A stretch of DNA of 64,000 nucleotides, taken from positions 1 to 64,000 of the forward strand of contig NZ_CAJHCQ010000022.1 of the NCBI RefSeq assembly GCF_904848665.1, given 5' to 3'. Of this stretch, positions 51,148 through 60,480 are shown one piece after another. The stretch's first letter is position 1; each line of letters starts with the position of its first letter. The notes below the pieces were generated by a model, which ran no database searches, was not told the origin of the DNA, and saw nothing but the letters and a program-made list of their open reading frames with translations. This DNA is from Paraburkholderia hiiakae (lineage in GTDB: Bacteria; Pseudomonadota; Gammaproteobacteria; Burkholderiales; Burkholderiaceae). The position numbers and the translations under genes are program-made.

Positions 51148-52068
51148 TCAGGCCATCCGCTTGAGCTTGGGATCGAGTGCGTCGCGCAGCCCGTCGCCGA
51201 GCAGGTTGATCGCGAGCACCGAAATGAGGATGGACAGACCCGGCATCGTGACGATCCACCATGCGCTGTCGATATAGTCGCGCGCCGAGGCGAGCATCGC
51301 GCCCCACTCCGCCCGGGGCGGCTGGACGCCGAGGCCGAGAAAGCCGAGCGCGGCGGCATCGAGAATCGCCGAGGAAAAGCCAAGCGTAGCCTGCACGATG
51401 AGCGGAGCCGTACAGTTGGGCAGCACCTGCGAGAACATCAGGCGCAGCGTGCCCGCGCCAGCCACGCGCGAAGCGGTCACGTACTCTTTGTGCAGTTCGC
51501 CCAAAGCCGAGCCGCGCGTGAGACGCACGTAACCTGGCAGGGCCACGATCGCGATGGCGAGCATGGTGTTCGTGAGACCCGGGCCAATGATCGCAACCAC
51601 AGCGACCGCGAGCAGGAGCGAGGGCAGCGCGAGCAGCACGTCCATGAGACGCATGATCGGCGTATCGGCCCACTTCTCGAAGAACGCGGCCACGAGACCG
51701 AGCACGATGCCCGGAATCAGCGCGAGCACGACCGAGACGCAGCCAATCCACAGCGAAAGCCGCGCGCCGTACATGAGACGCGAGAGGATGTCACGGCCCG
51801 CTTCGTCGGTGCCGAGAATGAACTTCCAGTTGCCGCCGTCCAACCATGCGGGCGGAATCTTCACGTAGTCGCGGTATTGCTCGATGGGGCTGTGCGGCGC
51901 GATGAGCGGCGCGAAGATCGCGATGAAGATCAGCGTGAGCACGATCACGCCCGCGCCCACGGCGCCCTTGTTGCGCGAGAAGTTCGCCCAGAATTCGCGC
52001 AGCACGAGCGCGCGGCCCGAAGGCGGCGTGACGGCGCGAGGCACGGTGTTCTGAATGTCAGCCATCAT
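51148..52068 (-). CDS. dppC: Dipeptide ABC transporter permease (DppC)
   Basis: A 306-residue inner-membrane permease with about six helices. After a hydrophobic first helix comes the GTDEAGRDILSRLMYGARLSL segment typical of DppC/OppC, and the cytoplasmic EAA loop is read around VTASRVAGAGTLRLMFSQVL and PNCTAPLIV. Works with DppB as the membrane channel; 51 bp after dppB. Confidence 0.94.
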   Translation of the reverse strand: MMADIQNTVPRAVTPPSGRALVLREFWANFSRNKGAVGAGVIVLTLIFIAIFAPLIAPHSPIEQYRDYVKIPPAWLDGGNWKFILGTDEAGRDILSRLMYGARLSLWIGCVSVVLALIPGIVLGLVAAFFEKWADTPIMRLMDVLLALPSLLLAVAVVAIIGPGLTNTMLAIAIVALPGYVRLTRGSALGELHKEYVTASRVAGAGTLRLMFSQVLPNCTAPLIVQATLGFSSAILDAAALGFLGLGVQPPRAEWGAMLASARDYIDSAWWIVTMPGLSILISVLAINLLGDGLRDALDPKLKRMA

Positions 52069-52119
52069 GCCTCCTGGTTTTGAATGTCGTGTTGTGGGGT
52101 TCGGATTTTCATGGCTCGC

Positions 52120-53133
52120 TTACCTCGTATGTCGAATGCGCGGGTTGAGCACGCCGTACAGCAGATCGACGAACAGGTTCACGACGATCACGAGCGTCGC
52201 GATCATGAGAATGCCGCCTTGCACCACCGGGTAGTCGCGTCGGCTGATCGCGTCGATCAGCCATTTGCCGATGCCCGGCCAGGAGAACAACGTTTCGGTG
52301 AGCACCGCGCCCGCAAGCAGTGTGCCGACCTGCAGACCGATCACGGTCACCACCGGAATGAGCGCGTTGCGCAGCGCGTGCACGACGATCACCCGCAGGG
52401 GCGAAAGACCCTTGGCGCGCGCGGTGCGGATATAGTCCTCGCGCAGGACTTCGAGCATCGACGAGCGCGTCATGCGCGCGATCACGGCGAGCGGAATCGT
52501 GCCGAGCACGATGGCCGGCAGGATCAGGTGGCTCAGAACCGACCTGAACGAGCCTTCGTCGGTGCCGGGCAGGAGCGAGTCGATCAACATGAAGCCGGTC
52601 ACGTGCGGAATGTCGAATTCCACGGCGATGCGGCCCGACACAGGCGTCCAGCCGAGCTTCGACGAGAACACCATGATGAGGATGAGCCCCCACCAGAAGA
52701 TCGGCATGGAGTAGCCGGTGAGCGCGGTGCCCATCACGCCGTGATCGACGACGGTGCCGCGCCGCAGTGCCGCGAACACGCCGGCGGGCAAGCCGATCGC
52801 GAGCGCGAAAATGAGCGCGCAGATCGAAAGCTCGACAGTGGCGGGAAAGCGCGCGAGAAACTCGCCCATCACGCTCGTGTTGGTGATGATCGAGGTCCCG
52901 AGGTTGCCGTGAATGGCGTGCCAGACGTAGTGGAGATACTGCATCGGCAGGGGCTCGTCGAGTCCCAGGCGGTGCATCGCCTCGGCGTGCATTTGCGGAT
53001 CGACGCCGCGCTCGCCCATCATCACTTCGATGGGGTCGCCCGGAATCAGGTGGATGAGTGCGAACGCAAGAATGGTGATACCGATGAACGTGGGTATGAC
53101 CATGCCGATGCGGCGCAATACGAAGCGGAACAT
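52120..53133 (-). CDS. dppB: Dipeptide ABC transporter permease (DppB)
   Basis: A 337-residue permease. The start MFRFVLRRIGMVIPTFIGIT is the usual DppB opening, before HLIPGDPIEVMMGERG. The EAA-type loop is YIRTARAKGLSPLRVIVVHA with LRNALIPVVT. The ATG 15 bp upstream is not preferred. It lies downstream of dppA after a stem-loop. Confidence 0.95.
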   Translation of the reverse strand: MFRFVLRRIGMVIPTFIGITILAFALIHLIPGDPIEVMMGERGVDPQMHAEAMHRLGLDEPLPMQYLHYVWHAIHGNLGTSIITNTSVMGEFLARFPATVELSICALIFALAIGLPAGVFAALRRGTVVDHGVMGTALTGYSMPIFWWGLILIMVFSSKLGWTPVSGRIAVEFDIPHVTGFMLIDSLLPGTDEGSFRSVLSHLILPAIVLGTIPLAVIARMTRSSMLEVLREDYIRTARAKGLSPLRVIVVHALRNALIPVVTVIGLQVGTLLAGAVLTETLFSWPGIGKWLIDAISRRDYPVVQGGILMIATLVIVVNLFVDLLYGVLNPRIRHTR

Positions 53134-53168
53134 GTGGTGTTCCCCCAAAAGCTTGAAATGAAACGCAA

Positions 53169-53201
53169 CCGGCGACAGGGGCTCGTGACCCCGGTCGCCG
53201 G
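53169..53201 (-). other. Stem-loop between dppA and dppB
   Basis: CCGGCGAC (53169-53176) pairs with GTCGCCGG (53194-53201), with an inner GGGG/CCCC. There is no T-run on the minus strand, so it is a likely mRNA-stabilising or partial-attenuation element letting dppA be made in excess over the permease genes, as is usual for periplasmic binding proteins. Confidence 0.6.
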
Positions 53202-53271
53202 ACCATATTTCGCCCGCTTTCCGATCAGGTGAAAGCTGGGCGAAAACTACTCGATAAACTCGCGATAAACA

Positions 53272-54906
53272 TTACTGCATGCCGACGCCGTCGAAGCGCG
53301 CGTAGCCGAGCGGTTCGATGCGCATATCGATCACCTTCTTGCTGACCGGCTGATAGACGGTCGAGTGAGCGATCGGCGAGAACGGCAGTTGCTGCGCGAA
53401 AATGTGCTGCGCGTCCTGGTAGAACTTGGTGCGCTGCGCCACGTCGGAGGTCTGGCGGCCCTTCTGGACGAGATCGTCGAAGGGCTTGTAGCACCACTTG
53501 CCGAAGTTGTTGCCGTTCACGGCTTCGCAGCCGAGCAGCGTGCCGAGCCAGTTGTCGGGGTCGCCGTTGTCGCCCGTCCAGCCGATCAGCATCGAGTCGT
53601 CCTCGCCGGCGTGCGCGCGCTTGATGTACTCGCCCCACTCATACGTGACGATCTTCGCCTTCACGCCGACCTTGGCCCAGTCGGCCTGGATCATTTCGGC
53701 CATCAGACGCGCGTTCGGGTTGTAGGCGCGCTGCACCGGCATGGCCCACAGCGTGATCTCGAAACCGTTCGAGAGGCCAGCCTTGGCGAGCAGCGCCTTG
53801 GCCTTCGTCGGGTCGTACGCATTGGCCGCGAGGTTCTTGACGTAGGACCACTGAGTGGGCGGCATCGGGTTGGTTGCGAGCTGGCCCGCGCCCTGGTACA
53901 CCGAGTCGATAATCGCCTTCTTGTTGATTGCCATGTCGAGCGCGTGGCGCACGTCCGCGTTGTCGAGCGGCTTGTGCGTGACGTTGTACGACAGATAGCC
54001 CAGGTTGAAGCCCGGCTGCGACGGCATCGCGATGTTCGCCTCGGCCTTCAGCGGCGCGATGTCGGCGGGACGCGGATAGCTCATCACCTGGCATTCGTCG
54101 CGCTTGATCTTCTGCACGCGCACGCTCGCGTCCGGCGTGATCGAGAAGATCAGCTTCGAGATCTTCACGGCGCCCGGCTTCCAGTAGTCAGGATTGCCGT
54201 CGAAACGGATGGTCGCGTCCTTCGTGTAGCTCTTGAAGATGAACGGACCCGTGCCGACCGGGAACTGGTTGATGTCGGCGGCCTTGCCGGCCTTCATCAG
54301 CTGGTCCGCGTATTCAGCCGAGAGGATCGAGGCGAATTCCATCGCCATGTTCTGGATGAACGGCGCGTTCGGCTCGTTCAGCGTGAACTTGACCGTGTAC
54401 GGATCGACCTTTTCGACCTTGGCGATCAGCTTGTCGAGGCCCATGTCCGTGAAGTACGGGAACGACACCGGATACGCCTTGCGGAACGCGTTGTTCGCGT
54501 CGAGCATGCGGTCGAACGTGAACACGACGTCGTCGGCGTTGAATTCGCGCGAGGGCTTGAAGAACGAGGTGGTCTGGAACTTCACGCCATGACGCAGATG
54601 GAACGTGTAGGTCTTGCCGTCCGGGGAAACATCCCACGACTCTGCGAGGCCCGGTTCGACCTTGGTGCCGCCGCGCTCGAATTCGACGAGGCGGTTGTAC
54701 ACGGTGAACGTGTTCGCGGTGAAGTCGACACCCGTGGTGTATTGGGCGGGGTCGAAGCCAGCGGGGCTGCCTTCCGAGCAGTAGACGAGCGTCTTGTTCG
54801 GAATGCTTTGCGCGGCGTGCGCGAGCGGGGCTCCAGCAATCGATGCCGCTGCGAGCGCCACGAGAGACGTCATTCGTGCAGCACGCAACAGTTTGTTTTC
54901 TTTCAT
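53272..54906 (-). CDS. dppA: Dipeptide-binding periplasmic protein (DppA)
   Basis: A 544-residue substrate-binding protein. A signal peptide (MKENKLLRAARMTSLVALAA, cleaved near AHA-AQ) precedes the mature start. The family signature is VYCSEGSPAGFDPAQYTTGV with the Cys typical of DppA, then VEPGLAESWDVSPDGKTYTF. It binds di- or tripeptides in the periplasm and delivers them to DppBCDF. SD TGGAGGAAAC precedes the ATG. First gene of the operon. Confidence 0.96.
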   Translation of the reverse strand: MKENKLLRAARMTSLVALAAASIAGAPLAHAAQSIPNKTLVYCSEGSPAGFDPAQYTTGVDFTANTFTVYNRLVEFERGGTKVEPGLAESWDVSPDGKTYTFHLRHGVKFQTTSFFKPSREFNADDVVFTFDRMLDANNAFRKAYPVSFPYFTDMGLDKLIAKVEKVDPYTVKFTLNEPNAPFIQNMAMEFASILSAEYADQLMKAGKAADINQFPVGTGPFIFKSYTKDATIRFDGNPDYWKPGAVKISKLIFSITPDASVRVQKIKRDECQVMSYPRPADIAPLKAEANIAMPSQPGFNLGYLSYNVTHKPLDNADVRHALDMAINKKAIIDSVYQGAGQLATNPMPPTQWSYVKNLAANAYDPTKAKALLAKAGLSNGFEITLWAMPVQRAYNPNARLMAEMIQADWAKVGVKAKIVTYEWGEYIKRAHAGEDDSMLIGWTGDNGDPDNWLGTLLGCEAVNGNNFGKWCYKPFDDLVQKGRQTSDVAQRTKFYQDAQHIFAQQLPFSPIAHSTVYQPVSKKVIDMRIEPLGYARFDGVGMQ

Positions 54907-55239
54907 GTTTCCTCCAGTTCAATGCCAGCTTGCGCCAGCGTGGCGTGATCTTACTTGAGCACGTGCCGCAGTCACAAGCAAGCCAAAAGTCCCGCCGCCT
55001 GTGGAAAACGCCGGGTTGACAGGATCGCTTGTTGCCGCATGGTGCGGTGCAGCGCAGCTTTGCCCCTTTTTATTGCGCCGGAATACGACAATAGCGCGCC
55101 GGATTGACGCGCGCGCCAAGGCGGCCCTGCGTTCCTGATGCACGTCACGCGGATCGCCTTCCCCAAAAGAAAACCGCGCGGCCCCGGAATCCGGGAACCG
55201 CGCGGTTTGTTGCCGCCGGGCTTGTCGCGAATGAGCGCC
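54907..55239. other. Region between metF and dppA
   Basis: About 330 bp without a gene. The right end (55170-55212) is a metF terminator. The left side must hold the dppA promoter; a TAAGAT hexamer on the minus strand (54949-54954) at an 18-bp distance from TTGTGA is a weak candidate. I see no convincing operator. Confidence 0.45.
55170..55212. terminator. Terminator after metF
   Basis: AAACCGCGCGG and CCGCGCGGTTT form an 11-bp stem around a small CCGG/CCGG hairpin. T and A flanks on the two sides are short; it serves metF on the minus strand. Confidence 0.8.
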
Positions 55240-56070
55240 TTAGAACCCGAGCCGCTCGCAGATCGCTTTCGTGGCCGGCGCCGCGTTGAGCGTGTAGAAG
55301 TGGATACCCGGCACGCCCGCCTCCACGAGACGGCGGCACAGGTCCGTCACCACGTCGAGCCCGAAGGCGCGAATCGACTCACGATCGTCGCCAAAGCTTT
55401 CCAGACGCTTCGCGACCCAGCGCGGCACTTCGGCGCCGCACATCTCCGAAAAGCGCATGAGCTGCGAGTAGTTCGTGATCGGCATGATGCCGGGCACGAT
55501 GGGAATATCCACGCCCAGCTTCTTCGCGTCGTCGACAAAGCGGAAATACGCGTCCGCGTTGAAGAAGTACTGCGTGATCGCCGAATTGGCACCCGCCTTC
55601 ACCTTTTGCGCGAACGCTTCGAGGTCGTGGCGCGGCGAGCGCGCCTGCGGGTGGTACTCGGGATAGCCGGCCACTTCGATATGGAACGCGTCGCCGGTTT
55701 CCTCGCGGATGAAGGCGACGAGTTCCGACGCATAGCGCAGCTCGCCAACCGCCCCCATGCCCGAGGGCAGGTCGCCGCGCAGCGCTACGATGTGGCGGAT
55801 GCCGTGCGAGCGATACTCGCCGAGAATCGCGCGCAGGCTCTCTTTCGAGGAGCCGATGCACGAGAGGTGCGGCGCCGCCTCGACGCCTTCCTTCGCGATA
55901 TCGACGACGGTGTCGAGCGTGCCCTGTTGCGTCGAGCCGCCCGCGCCGAACGTCACCGAGACGAACTTCGGCTTGAGCGTGGCGAGCTGGGCGCGCGTGG
56001 CGCGCAGCTTTTCCACGCCGTCCGGCGTCTTCGGCGGGAAGAATTCGAATGAGAGTTCGATCGGTTTCAT
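55240..56070 (-). CDS. metF: Methylenetetrahydrofolate reductase
   Basis: A 276-residue enzyme reducing 5,10-methylene-THF to 5-methyl-THF for methionine regeneration. MKPIELSFEFFPPKTPDG is the family start with the catalytic Glu in FEFFPP; VSVTFGAGGSTQ and SCIGSSKESLRAIL follow, then the HIVALRGDLPSG FAD/folate segment. The start at 56070 is used; ten extra residues to 56100 are possible but unlikely. It is third in the ahcY-holin-metF unit. Confidence 0.95.
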   Translation of the reverse strand: MKPIELSFEFFPPKTPDGVEKLRATRAQLATLKPKFVSVTFGAGGSTQQGTLDTVVDIAKEGVEAAPHLSCIGSSKESLRAILGEYRSHGIRHIVALRGDLPSGMGAVGELRYASELVAFIREETGDAFHIEVAGYPEYHPQARSPRHDLEAFAQKVKAGANSAITQYFFNADAYFRFVDDAKKLGVDIPIVPGIMPITNYSQLMRFSEMCGAEVPRWVAKRLESFGDDRESIRAFGLDVVTDLCRRLVEAGVPGIHFYTLNAAPATKAICERLGF

Positions 56071-56122
56071 GTTGATGAGGCCAGTGAGGCCAGGCCGCAT
56101 ACGTGAGCGGCCGAGGCCCGCG

Positions 56123-56476
56123 TCAGCCGAGGCTGCGGTTGCCGAAAATCAGCGCGGAAAGCAGCCACGAGACGATGCTGTACAGGATCGAGCCGAAAAA
56201 TGCCGACCAGAAGCCCGACACCTCGAAGCCCTTGAGGAGCGACGCCGCCAGCCAGAAACACAACGCGTTCACCACGAGGATGAACAGGCCGAGCGTGAGG
56301 ATCGTCACGGGCAGCGTGAGTACGATCAGCAGCGGGCGCAGCACGGCGTTGATGAGGCCGAGCACGATCGCGACGATGAGCGCGGTGCCGAAACTGCGAA
56401 TATGGATCGACGGAACGAGCCAGGTGATGATCAGAAGCGCGAGCGCGTTGATCAGCCAGGTCAGCAGCACGGTCAT
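56123..56476 (-). CDS. Phage-holin-family membrane protein (four helices)
   Basis: A 117-residue protein made almost entirely of four hydrophobic helices (VLLTWLINALALLIITWLV, ALIVAIVLGLINAVL, LLIVLTLPVTILTLGLFILV, then LYSIVSWLLSALIFG). It matches the superfamily IV holin-like family (PF04020-type), which is chromosomal and often not viral. Its role here is unknown; it sits between ahcY and metF. SD AAAGGAG lies 5-6 bp before the ATG. Confidence 0.85.
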   Translation of the reverse strand: MTVLLTWLINALALLIITWLVPSIHIRSFGTALIVAIVLGLINAVLRPLLIVLTLPVTILTLGLFILVVNALCFWLAASLLKGFEVSGFWSAFFGSILYSIVSWLLSALIFGNRSLG

Positions 56477-56627
56477 AAGGACTCCTTTTGCGTCGTTGCT
56501 TTTGTATCGCCAGGTGCCGGCGGCGGATGCCGCCCGCGGTCCCAGCACGTTGCGCGTGCGGGGATCGGGGTCAGCATCCGCTTGACCACTTAAACGCGGC
56601 TTAAAACTTCAAGCCGCGTTGTATCCA

Positions 56628-58049
56628 TCAGTAACGGTAGTGGTTCGGCTTGAACGGACCGTTCTTGTCGACGCCGATGTACGAAGCCTGGTCGTCGGAC
56701 AGCACGGAGAGGTTCGCGCCGATGCGCGCGAGGTGCAGGCGCGCAACCTTTTCGTCCAGGTGCTTCGGCAGCACGTACACCTTGTTCTCGTACTTCTCGC
56801 CCTGCGTGAACAATTCGATCTGTGCGAGCGTCTGGTTCGTGAACGAATTCGACATCACGAACGACGGGTGGCCCGTGGCGCAGCCGAGGTTCACGAGACG
56901 ACCTTCGGCCAGCAGGATCACGCGCTTGCCGTCCGGGAAAATGATGTGGTCGACTTGCGGCTTGATGTTGTCCCACTGGTACTGGCGCGTGGAAGCCACG
57001 TCGATTTCCGAGTCGAAGTGGCCGATGTTGCAGACGATCGCGTTGTGGCGCATCGCCTTCATGTGGTCGTGGTTGATCACATGGTAGTTGCCGGTGGCCG
57101 TCACGAAGATGTCGGCCTTGTCGGCGGCGTATTCCATCGTCACGACGCGGTAGCCTTCCATCGCGGCTTGCAGCGCGCAGATCGGATCGATTTCCGTGAC
57201 CCACACGGTCGCGCCCAGACCGCGCAGCGATTGCGCGCAGCCCTTGCCCACGTCGCCGTAACCGGCCACGACGGCGATCTTGCCCGCGATCATGACGTCG
57301 GTCGCGCGCTTGATGCCGTCCACGAGCGACTCGCGGCAGCCGTACAGGTTGTCGAACTTCGACTTCGTGACCGAGTCGTTGACGTTGATGGCCGGGAACG
57401 GCAGACGGCCTTCCTTCTCCATCTGGTACAGGCGGTGCACGCCCGTCGTGGTTTCTTCGGTCACGCCCTGGATGTGTGCGAGGCGCTTCGAGTACCACGT
57501 CGGGTCGATGTCGAGGTGCGCGGCAATCGACTTGTACAGCGCGACTTCTTCTTCGTTCGTCGGCTTGGCGATGACCGAGCGGTCCTTTTCAGCCTTCGAG
57601 CCGAGGATCAGCAAGAGCGTTGCGTCGCCGCCGTCGTCGAGAATCATGTTGGCGAACTCGCCGTTCGGCCATTCGAAAATGCGGTGCGAGAACTCCCAGT
57701 ATTCGTCGAGCGATTCGCCCTTGAACGCGAACACCGGCGTGCCGCCCTGCGCGATGGCTGCGGCAGCGTGGTCCTGCGTCGAGAAGATGTTGCACGAGGC
57801 CCAGCGCACGTCGGCGCCGAGCGCCGTCAGCGTTTCGATCAGCACGCCCGTCTGGATGGTCATATGCAGGGAACCTGCGATGCGCGCGCCCTTGAGCGGC
57901 TGCTGCGCCTTGTACTCTTCGCGGGTTTGCACGAGGCCCGGCATTTCGGTCTCGGCGATATCGAGTTCCTTGCGGCCCCATGCGGCGAGCGACATGTCGG
58001 CGACGACGAAATCTTTGGCTTGATCTTGCGGAACTGCGGCGTTCATCAC
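56628..58049 (-). CDS. ahcY: S-adenosylhomocysteine hydrolase
   Basis: A 473-residue enzyme splitting SAH to adenosine and homocysteine with bound NAD. The NAD motif is VAGYGDVGKGCAQSLRGLG. Family blocks KDFVVADMSLAAWGRKE, MPGLVQTREEYKAQQPLKGA, and the C-terminal DKNGPFKPNHYRY are present. SAH hydrolase links methylation to the methionine cycle; MetF lies downstream. It is preceded by an SAH riboswitch. Confidence 0.98.
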   Translation of the reverse strand: MMNAAVPQDQAKDFVVADMSLAAWGRKELDIAETEMPGLVQTREEYKAQQPLKGARIAGSLHMTIQTGVLIETLTALGADVRWASCNIFSTQDHAAAAIAQGGTPVFAFKGESLDEYWEFSHRIFEWPNGEFANMILDDGGDATLLLILGSKAEKDRSVIAKPTNEEEVALYKSIAAHLDIDPTWYSKRLAHIQGVTEETTTGVHRLYQMEKEGRLPFPAINVNDSVTKSKFDNLYGCRESLVDGIKRATDVMIAGKIAVVAGYGDVGKGCAQSLRGLGATVWVTEIDPICALQAAMEGYRVVTMEYAADKADIFVTATGNYHVINHDHMKAMRHNAIVCNIGHFDSEIDVASTRQYQWDNIKPQVDHIIFPDGKRVILLAEGRLVNLGCATGHPSFVMSNSFTNQTLAQIELFTQGEKYENKVYVLPKHLDEKVARLHLARIGANLSVLSDDQASYIGVDKNGPFKPNHYRY

Positions 58050-58084
58050 GCCCTCCTTTCTAAAAGTGACTAGAAATTAAAGAC

Positions 58085-58226
58085 GTGAGCGCCGTTTTTC
58101 AGTGCGGTGACTTCGCGGCATCGCGCCCTCGAATCGACCGTATTGAGCGCCTTCGAGCCTGGCGGGTCACGCAGTGTCAAACCGCGAACCCGTCGCAACG
58201 CTCCTCGAAGACGAGGCGTGATTGTA
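58085..58226 (-). promoter_or_regulatory. SAH riboswitch and promoter of ahcY
   Basis: On the minus strand TACAAT (58226-58221) is a good -10 box. Transcription would begin near 58214, where the conserved riboswitch sequence starts: CGAGGAGCGTTGCGAC, then CCAGGCTCG, and near its 3' end AAAAACGGCGCTCACG (58098-58083). These blocks and their order match the SAH riboswitch found upstream of ahcY in betaproteobacteria. It switches ahcY on when SAH is high. The ahcY start is 35 nt beyond. Confidence 0.93.
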
Positions 58227-58285
58227 GCAAATTGAGACGGCCGGTTGGATGGCGGCTGCGCGAAGGACCGGGTGCCGCGCCCGCC

Positions 58286-59056
58286 TCAATGGCCTGCGCC
58301 CCGCAAGCCGAGCCCGCGCGTCTGCTGCACGCTCGCCATCGCCGTGGCGAGGAAGGCTCGCGCGGCGCGCAGCGTTTCGCTTTGCAGGGCCGCCTGCACT
58401 TCGCTCAAGCCCAGCTGAACGCTCAGATGGCGTTCCGCGGGCGTGCCCGCGCGATAGTGCAGACGCACCCGCTTCGCGTCGATCAGGCGGCGCTGCCCGA
58501 AGGCCTCGTTCAGCGCCCACGCGAGCGCACCCTCTTCGCCGCCGTACCGGCGAAAAGTTTCGTCCATGGGAAAGCCGCCCAGCGCGAGAAAGGCGCCGCG
58601 CCGGATCACGAGACTGCTCGCCACCGTGTTGCTGATCGCTTCGGTATGCCTGGCGAAGTCGGGGTGCGCGGCGAGCCGGTCCGGAAAGCCGGCATAGTCG
58701 ACGTCGAGCCGAATCGCCGCTTCGTGCGGATGCCGCTCCAGATGCGCGTGCGCGGCGGCGAGCGCGTGAGGCAAGTACTCGTCGCCGGCGTCGAGGAACG
58801 CGACGTACGGCGTGGCCGCCTGCAGCGCGCCCCAGTTGCGTGCGCGGGCCGCACCGCCCGAGTCGGACATCTGCACGAGCCGCACGCGCGGTTCGCGCAG
58901 CGCGTAGATGCGCGCGACGTTAGCGGAGGCGTCGGTCGAGCCGTCGTCGACGACGAGAATACGTTCCGCTTCGGGCTGCGCAACACAGCTGTCGAGCGCG
59001 CGGGCAAGCGTGGCCGCGCCGTTGTGGCACGCGACGATGATGGTGATGGGTTGCAT
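58286..59056 (-). CDS. Family 2 glycosyltransferase
   Basis: A 256-residue GT-A enzyme. TIIVACHNGAATLARALDSC, ILVVDDGSTDASANVARIY, the GGAARARNWGALQAATPYVA segment, and FLDAGDEYLPHA (DxD-like) are typical of GT2. The start MQPITIIVACHNG at 59056 is chosen; the same frame is open to 59809 but non-homologous. The sugar and acceptor are unknown. It is the second stand-alone GT2 in the window. Confidence 0.88.
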   Translation of the reverse strand: MQPITIIVACHNGAATLARALDSCVAQPEAERILVVDDGSTDASANVARIYALREPRVRLVQMSDSGGAARARNWGALQAATPYVAFLDAGDEYLPHALAAAHAHLERHPHEAAIRLDVDYAGFPDRLAAHPDFARHTEAISNTVASSLVIRRGAFLALGGFPMDETFRRYGGEEGALAWALNEAFGQRRLIDAKRVRLHYRAGTPAERHLSVQLGLSEVQAALQSETLRAARAFLATAMASVQQTRGLGLRGAGH

Positions 59057-59211
59057 GGAACAGGATGAGGGTGACCGACAACGCCTGTAAGCCGCATCCG
59101 AGAGCGGCTTACACGACAACGCGGCGAATCCTACCCGCGTCTGGAAAAGGCCCATCCTGATAAAGTCCGCCTGCACACCGGGCGACCGCGCGCCGAGCGA
59201 CGCGCCCCGGT

Positions 59212-59934
59212 TCAAACCGGCAGGAATCCCAGCGCCGGTGCGAGCAGCACCATGACCACGCCCGCGATCATCATTGTGAGGCTCGCCACCACACCCTCTT
59301 CGCTGCCCAGCTCCCGCGCCTTTGCCGTGCCGACGCCATGCGCCGCCGCGCCAAAGAGCGCGCCGCGCGCAAGCCGCGTGCGCAGCGGCACGAGGCCGAG
59401 CACCAGTTCGCCGAACAGCATGCCGCACACGCCCGTGGCGATCACGAAGAGCGCGGTGAGGTCGCGCGGCGCGTGGATCTTGTCCGAAACCGCGAGCGCG
59501 AACGGCGTGGAGATCGAGCGCGTCATCAGGCTGCGCTGCAGATCGGGCGAAAGGTGCAACAGCTTGGCCAGGGCGAGCGAGCCGCCCACCGCCACGATGA
59601 TGCCGACCGTCACGCCCACGGTGAGCGAGATCCAGTGGCGCTTGAGCAGATCGCGGTATTCGTAGATCGGCACCGCGAAGGCCACCGTGGCCGGGCCGAG
59701 CAGCCACATGAGCCAGCGCGTGTCCTGGAAGTAGACGGGGTACGGAATATGGAGCACGAGCACAAACACACCCAGCACTGCGGGCACCGCGACGAGCGGC
59801 GTGAGCCACGGCAAGCGAAAGCGCGCATAGAGCGCCTTCGAGGCGAAATAGAGCGCGACGGTGAGGATGAAACAGCCGGCGGCGATGAGCCGCGCTGCGT
59901 CGTCGGCGAACAGGGACGCATAAAACGTGTTCAT
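59212..59934 (-). CDS. lrgB: LrgB/CidB-family membrane protein
   Basis: A 240-residue protein with about seven helices, e.g. GCFILTVALYFASKALYARF. The conserved PATVAFAVPIYEYRDLLKRH, TRSISTPFALAVSDKI and GTAKARELGSEEGVVASL segments mark LrgB. The LrgAB/CidAB pair is thought to affect murein hydrolases and, in some bacteria, pyruvate or organic acid transport. Follows lrgA after 38 bp. Confidence 0.92.
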   Translation of the reverse strand: MNTFYASLFADDAARLIAAGCFILTVALYFASKALYARFRLPWLTPLVAVPAVLGVFVLVLHIPYPVYFQDTRWLMWLLGPATVAFAVPIYEYRDLLKRHWISLTVGVTVGIIVAVGGSLALAKLLHLSPDLQRSLMTRSISTPFALAVSDKIHAPRDLTALFVIATGVCGMLFGELVLGLVPLRTRLARGALFGAAAHGVGTAKARELGSEEGVVASLTMMIAGVVMVLLAPALGFLPV

Positions 59935-59972
59935 GACGGGTTCCCCCTCTCTCTATTCAGGACGTTGCCGCC

Positions 59973-60461
59973 TCAAGCCCGCGCCAGATGGCGCGAGTGC
60001 CGGGAATCACGCACGCGCCGCAGCGCGAGACGCCGCTCGAGCCTGGCGGCCTGTTCGACCGCGAACGCCACGGCCACCATCACCATCAGCGTGCCGCCGA
60101 CCACGACGAGCGCGAGGCGCCAGCCGTCGGCGCGAAACAGGCCGCCATATTTCACGGCCGCCACGGCCGCAGGGATGAAGAACAGCAGCATGTCGGAGAG
60201 CAGCCAGTCGGCGCCCGCCTTCACCCAGCGCGGCGTGACGCCGCCGCAAAAGAGCAGCGCGAGCAGCAACACGAGGCCGACAACACCGCCCGGCACCGGC
60301 AGGTGCGTGACGCGCGTGAGGGCGTCGGCGGCGTACCAGACGAGCGCGAGCAGCGCCGATTGCACGGCAATGCGGCCGATGCGGCGTACGAGGCTCGCCA
60401 CGCCGCCCACGTTGCGCGTGGCGCTTTCAGAGACTTTCGCGGTCGTGGTCGAGGCAGTCAT
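59973..60461 (-). CDS. lrgA: LrgA/CidA-family membrane protein
   Basis: A 162-residue holin-like protein. An N-terminal extension precedes four helices with the conserved VTHLPVPGGVVGLVLLLALL and WVKAGADWLLSDMLLFFIPA stretches (typical of LrgA/CidA). A charged tail ends the protein. It forms an operon with lrgB and is divergent from a LysR regulator; a palindromic site lies between. A true start inside the extension is possible. Confidence 0.87.
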   Translation of the reverse strand: MTASTTTAKVSESATRNVGGVASLVRRIGRIAVQSALLALVWYAADALTRVTHLPVPGGVVGLVLLLALLFCGGVTPRWVKAGADWLLSDMLLFFIPAAVAAVKYGGLFRADGWRLALVVVGGTLMVMVAVAFAVEQAARLERRLALRRVRDSRHSRHLARA

Positions 60462-60480
60462 GGCAAACCCTAAGTGACAC

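Noticed and set aside
53365..54948. 527-codon plus-strand frame opposite dppA
   Set aside because: Antisense to a clear substrate-binding protein; shadow composition.
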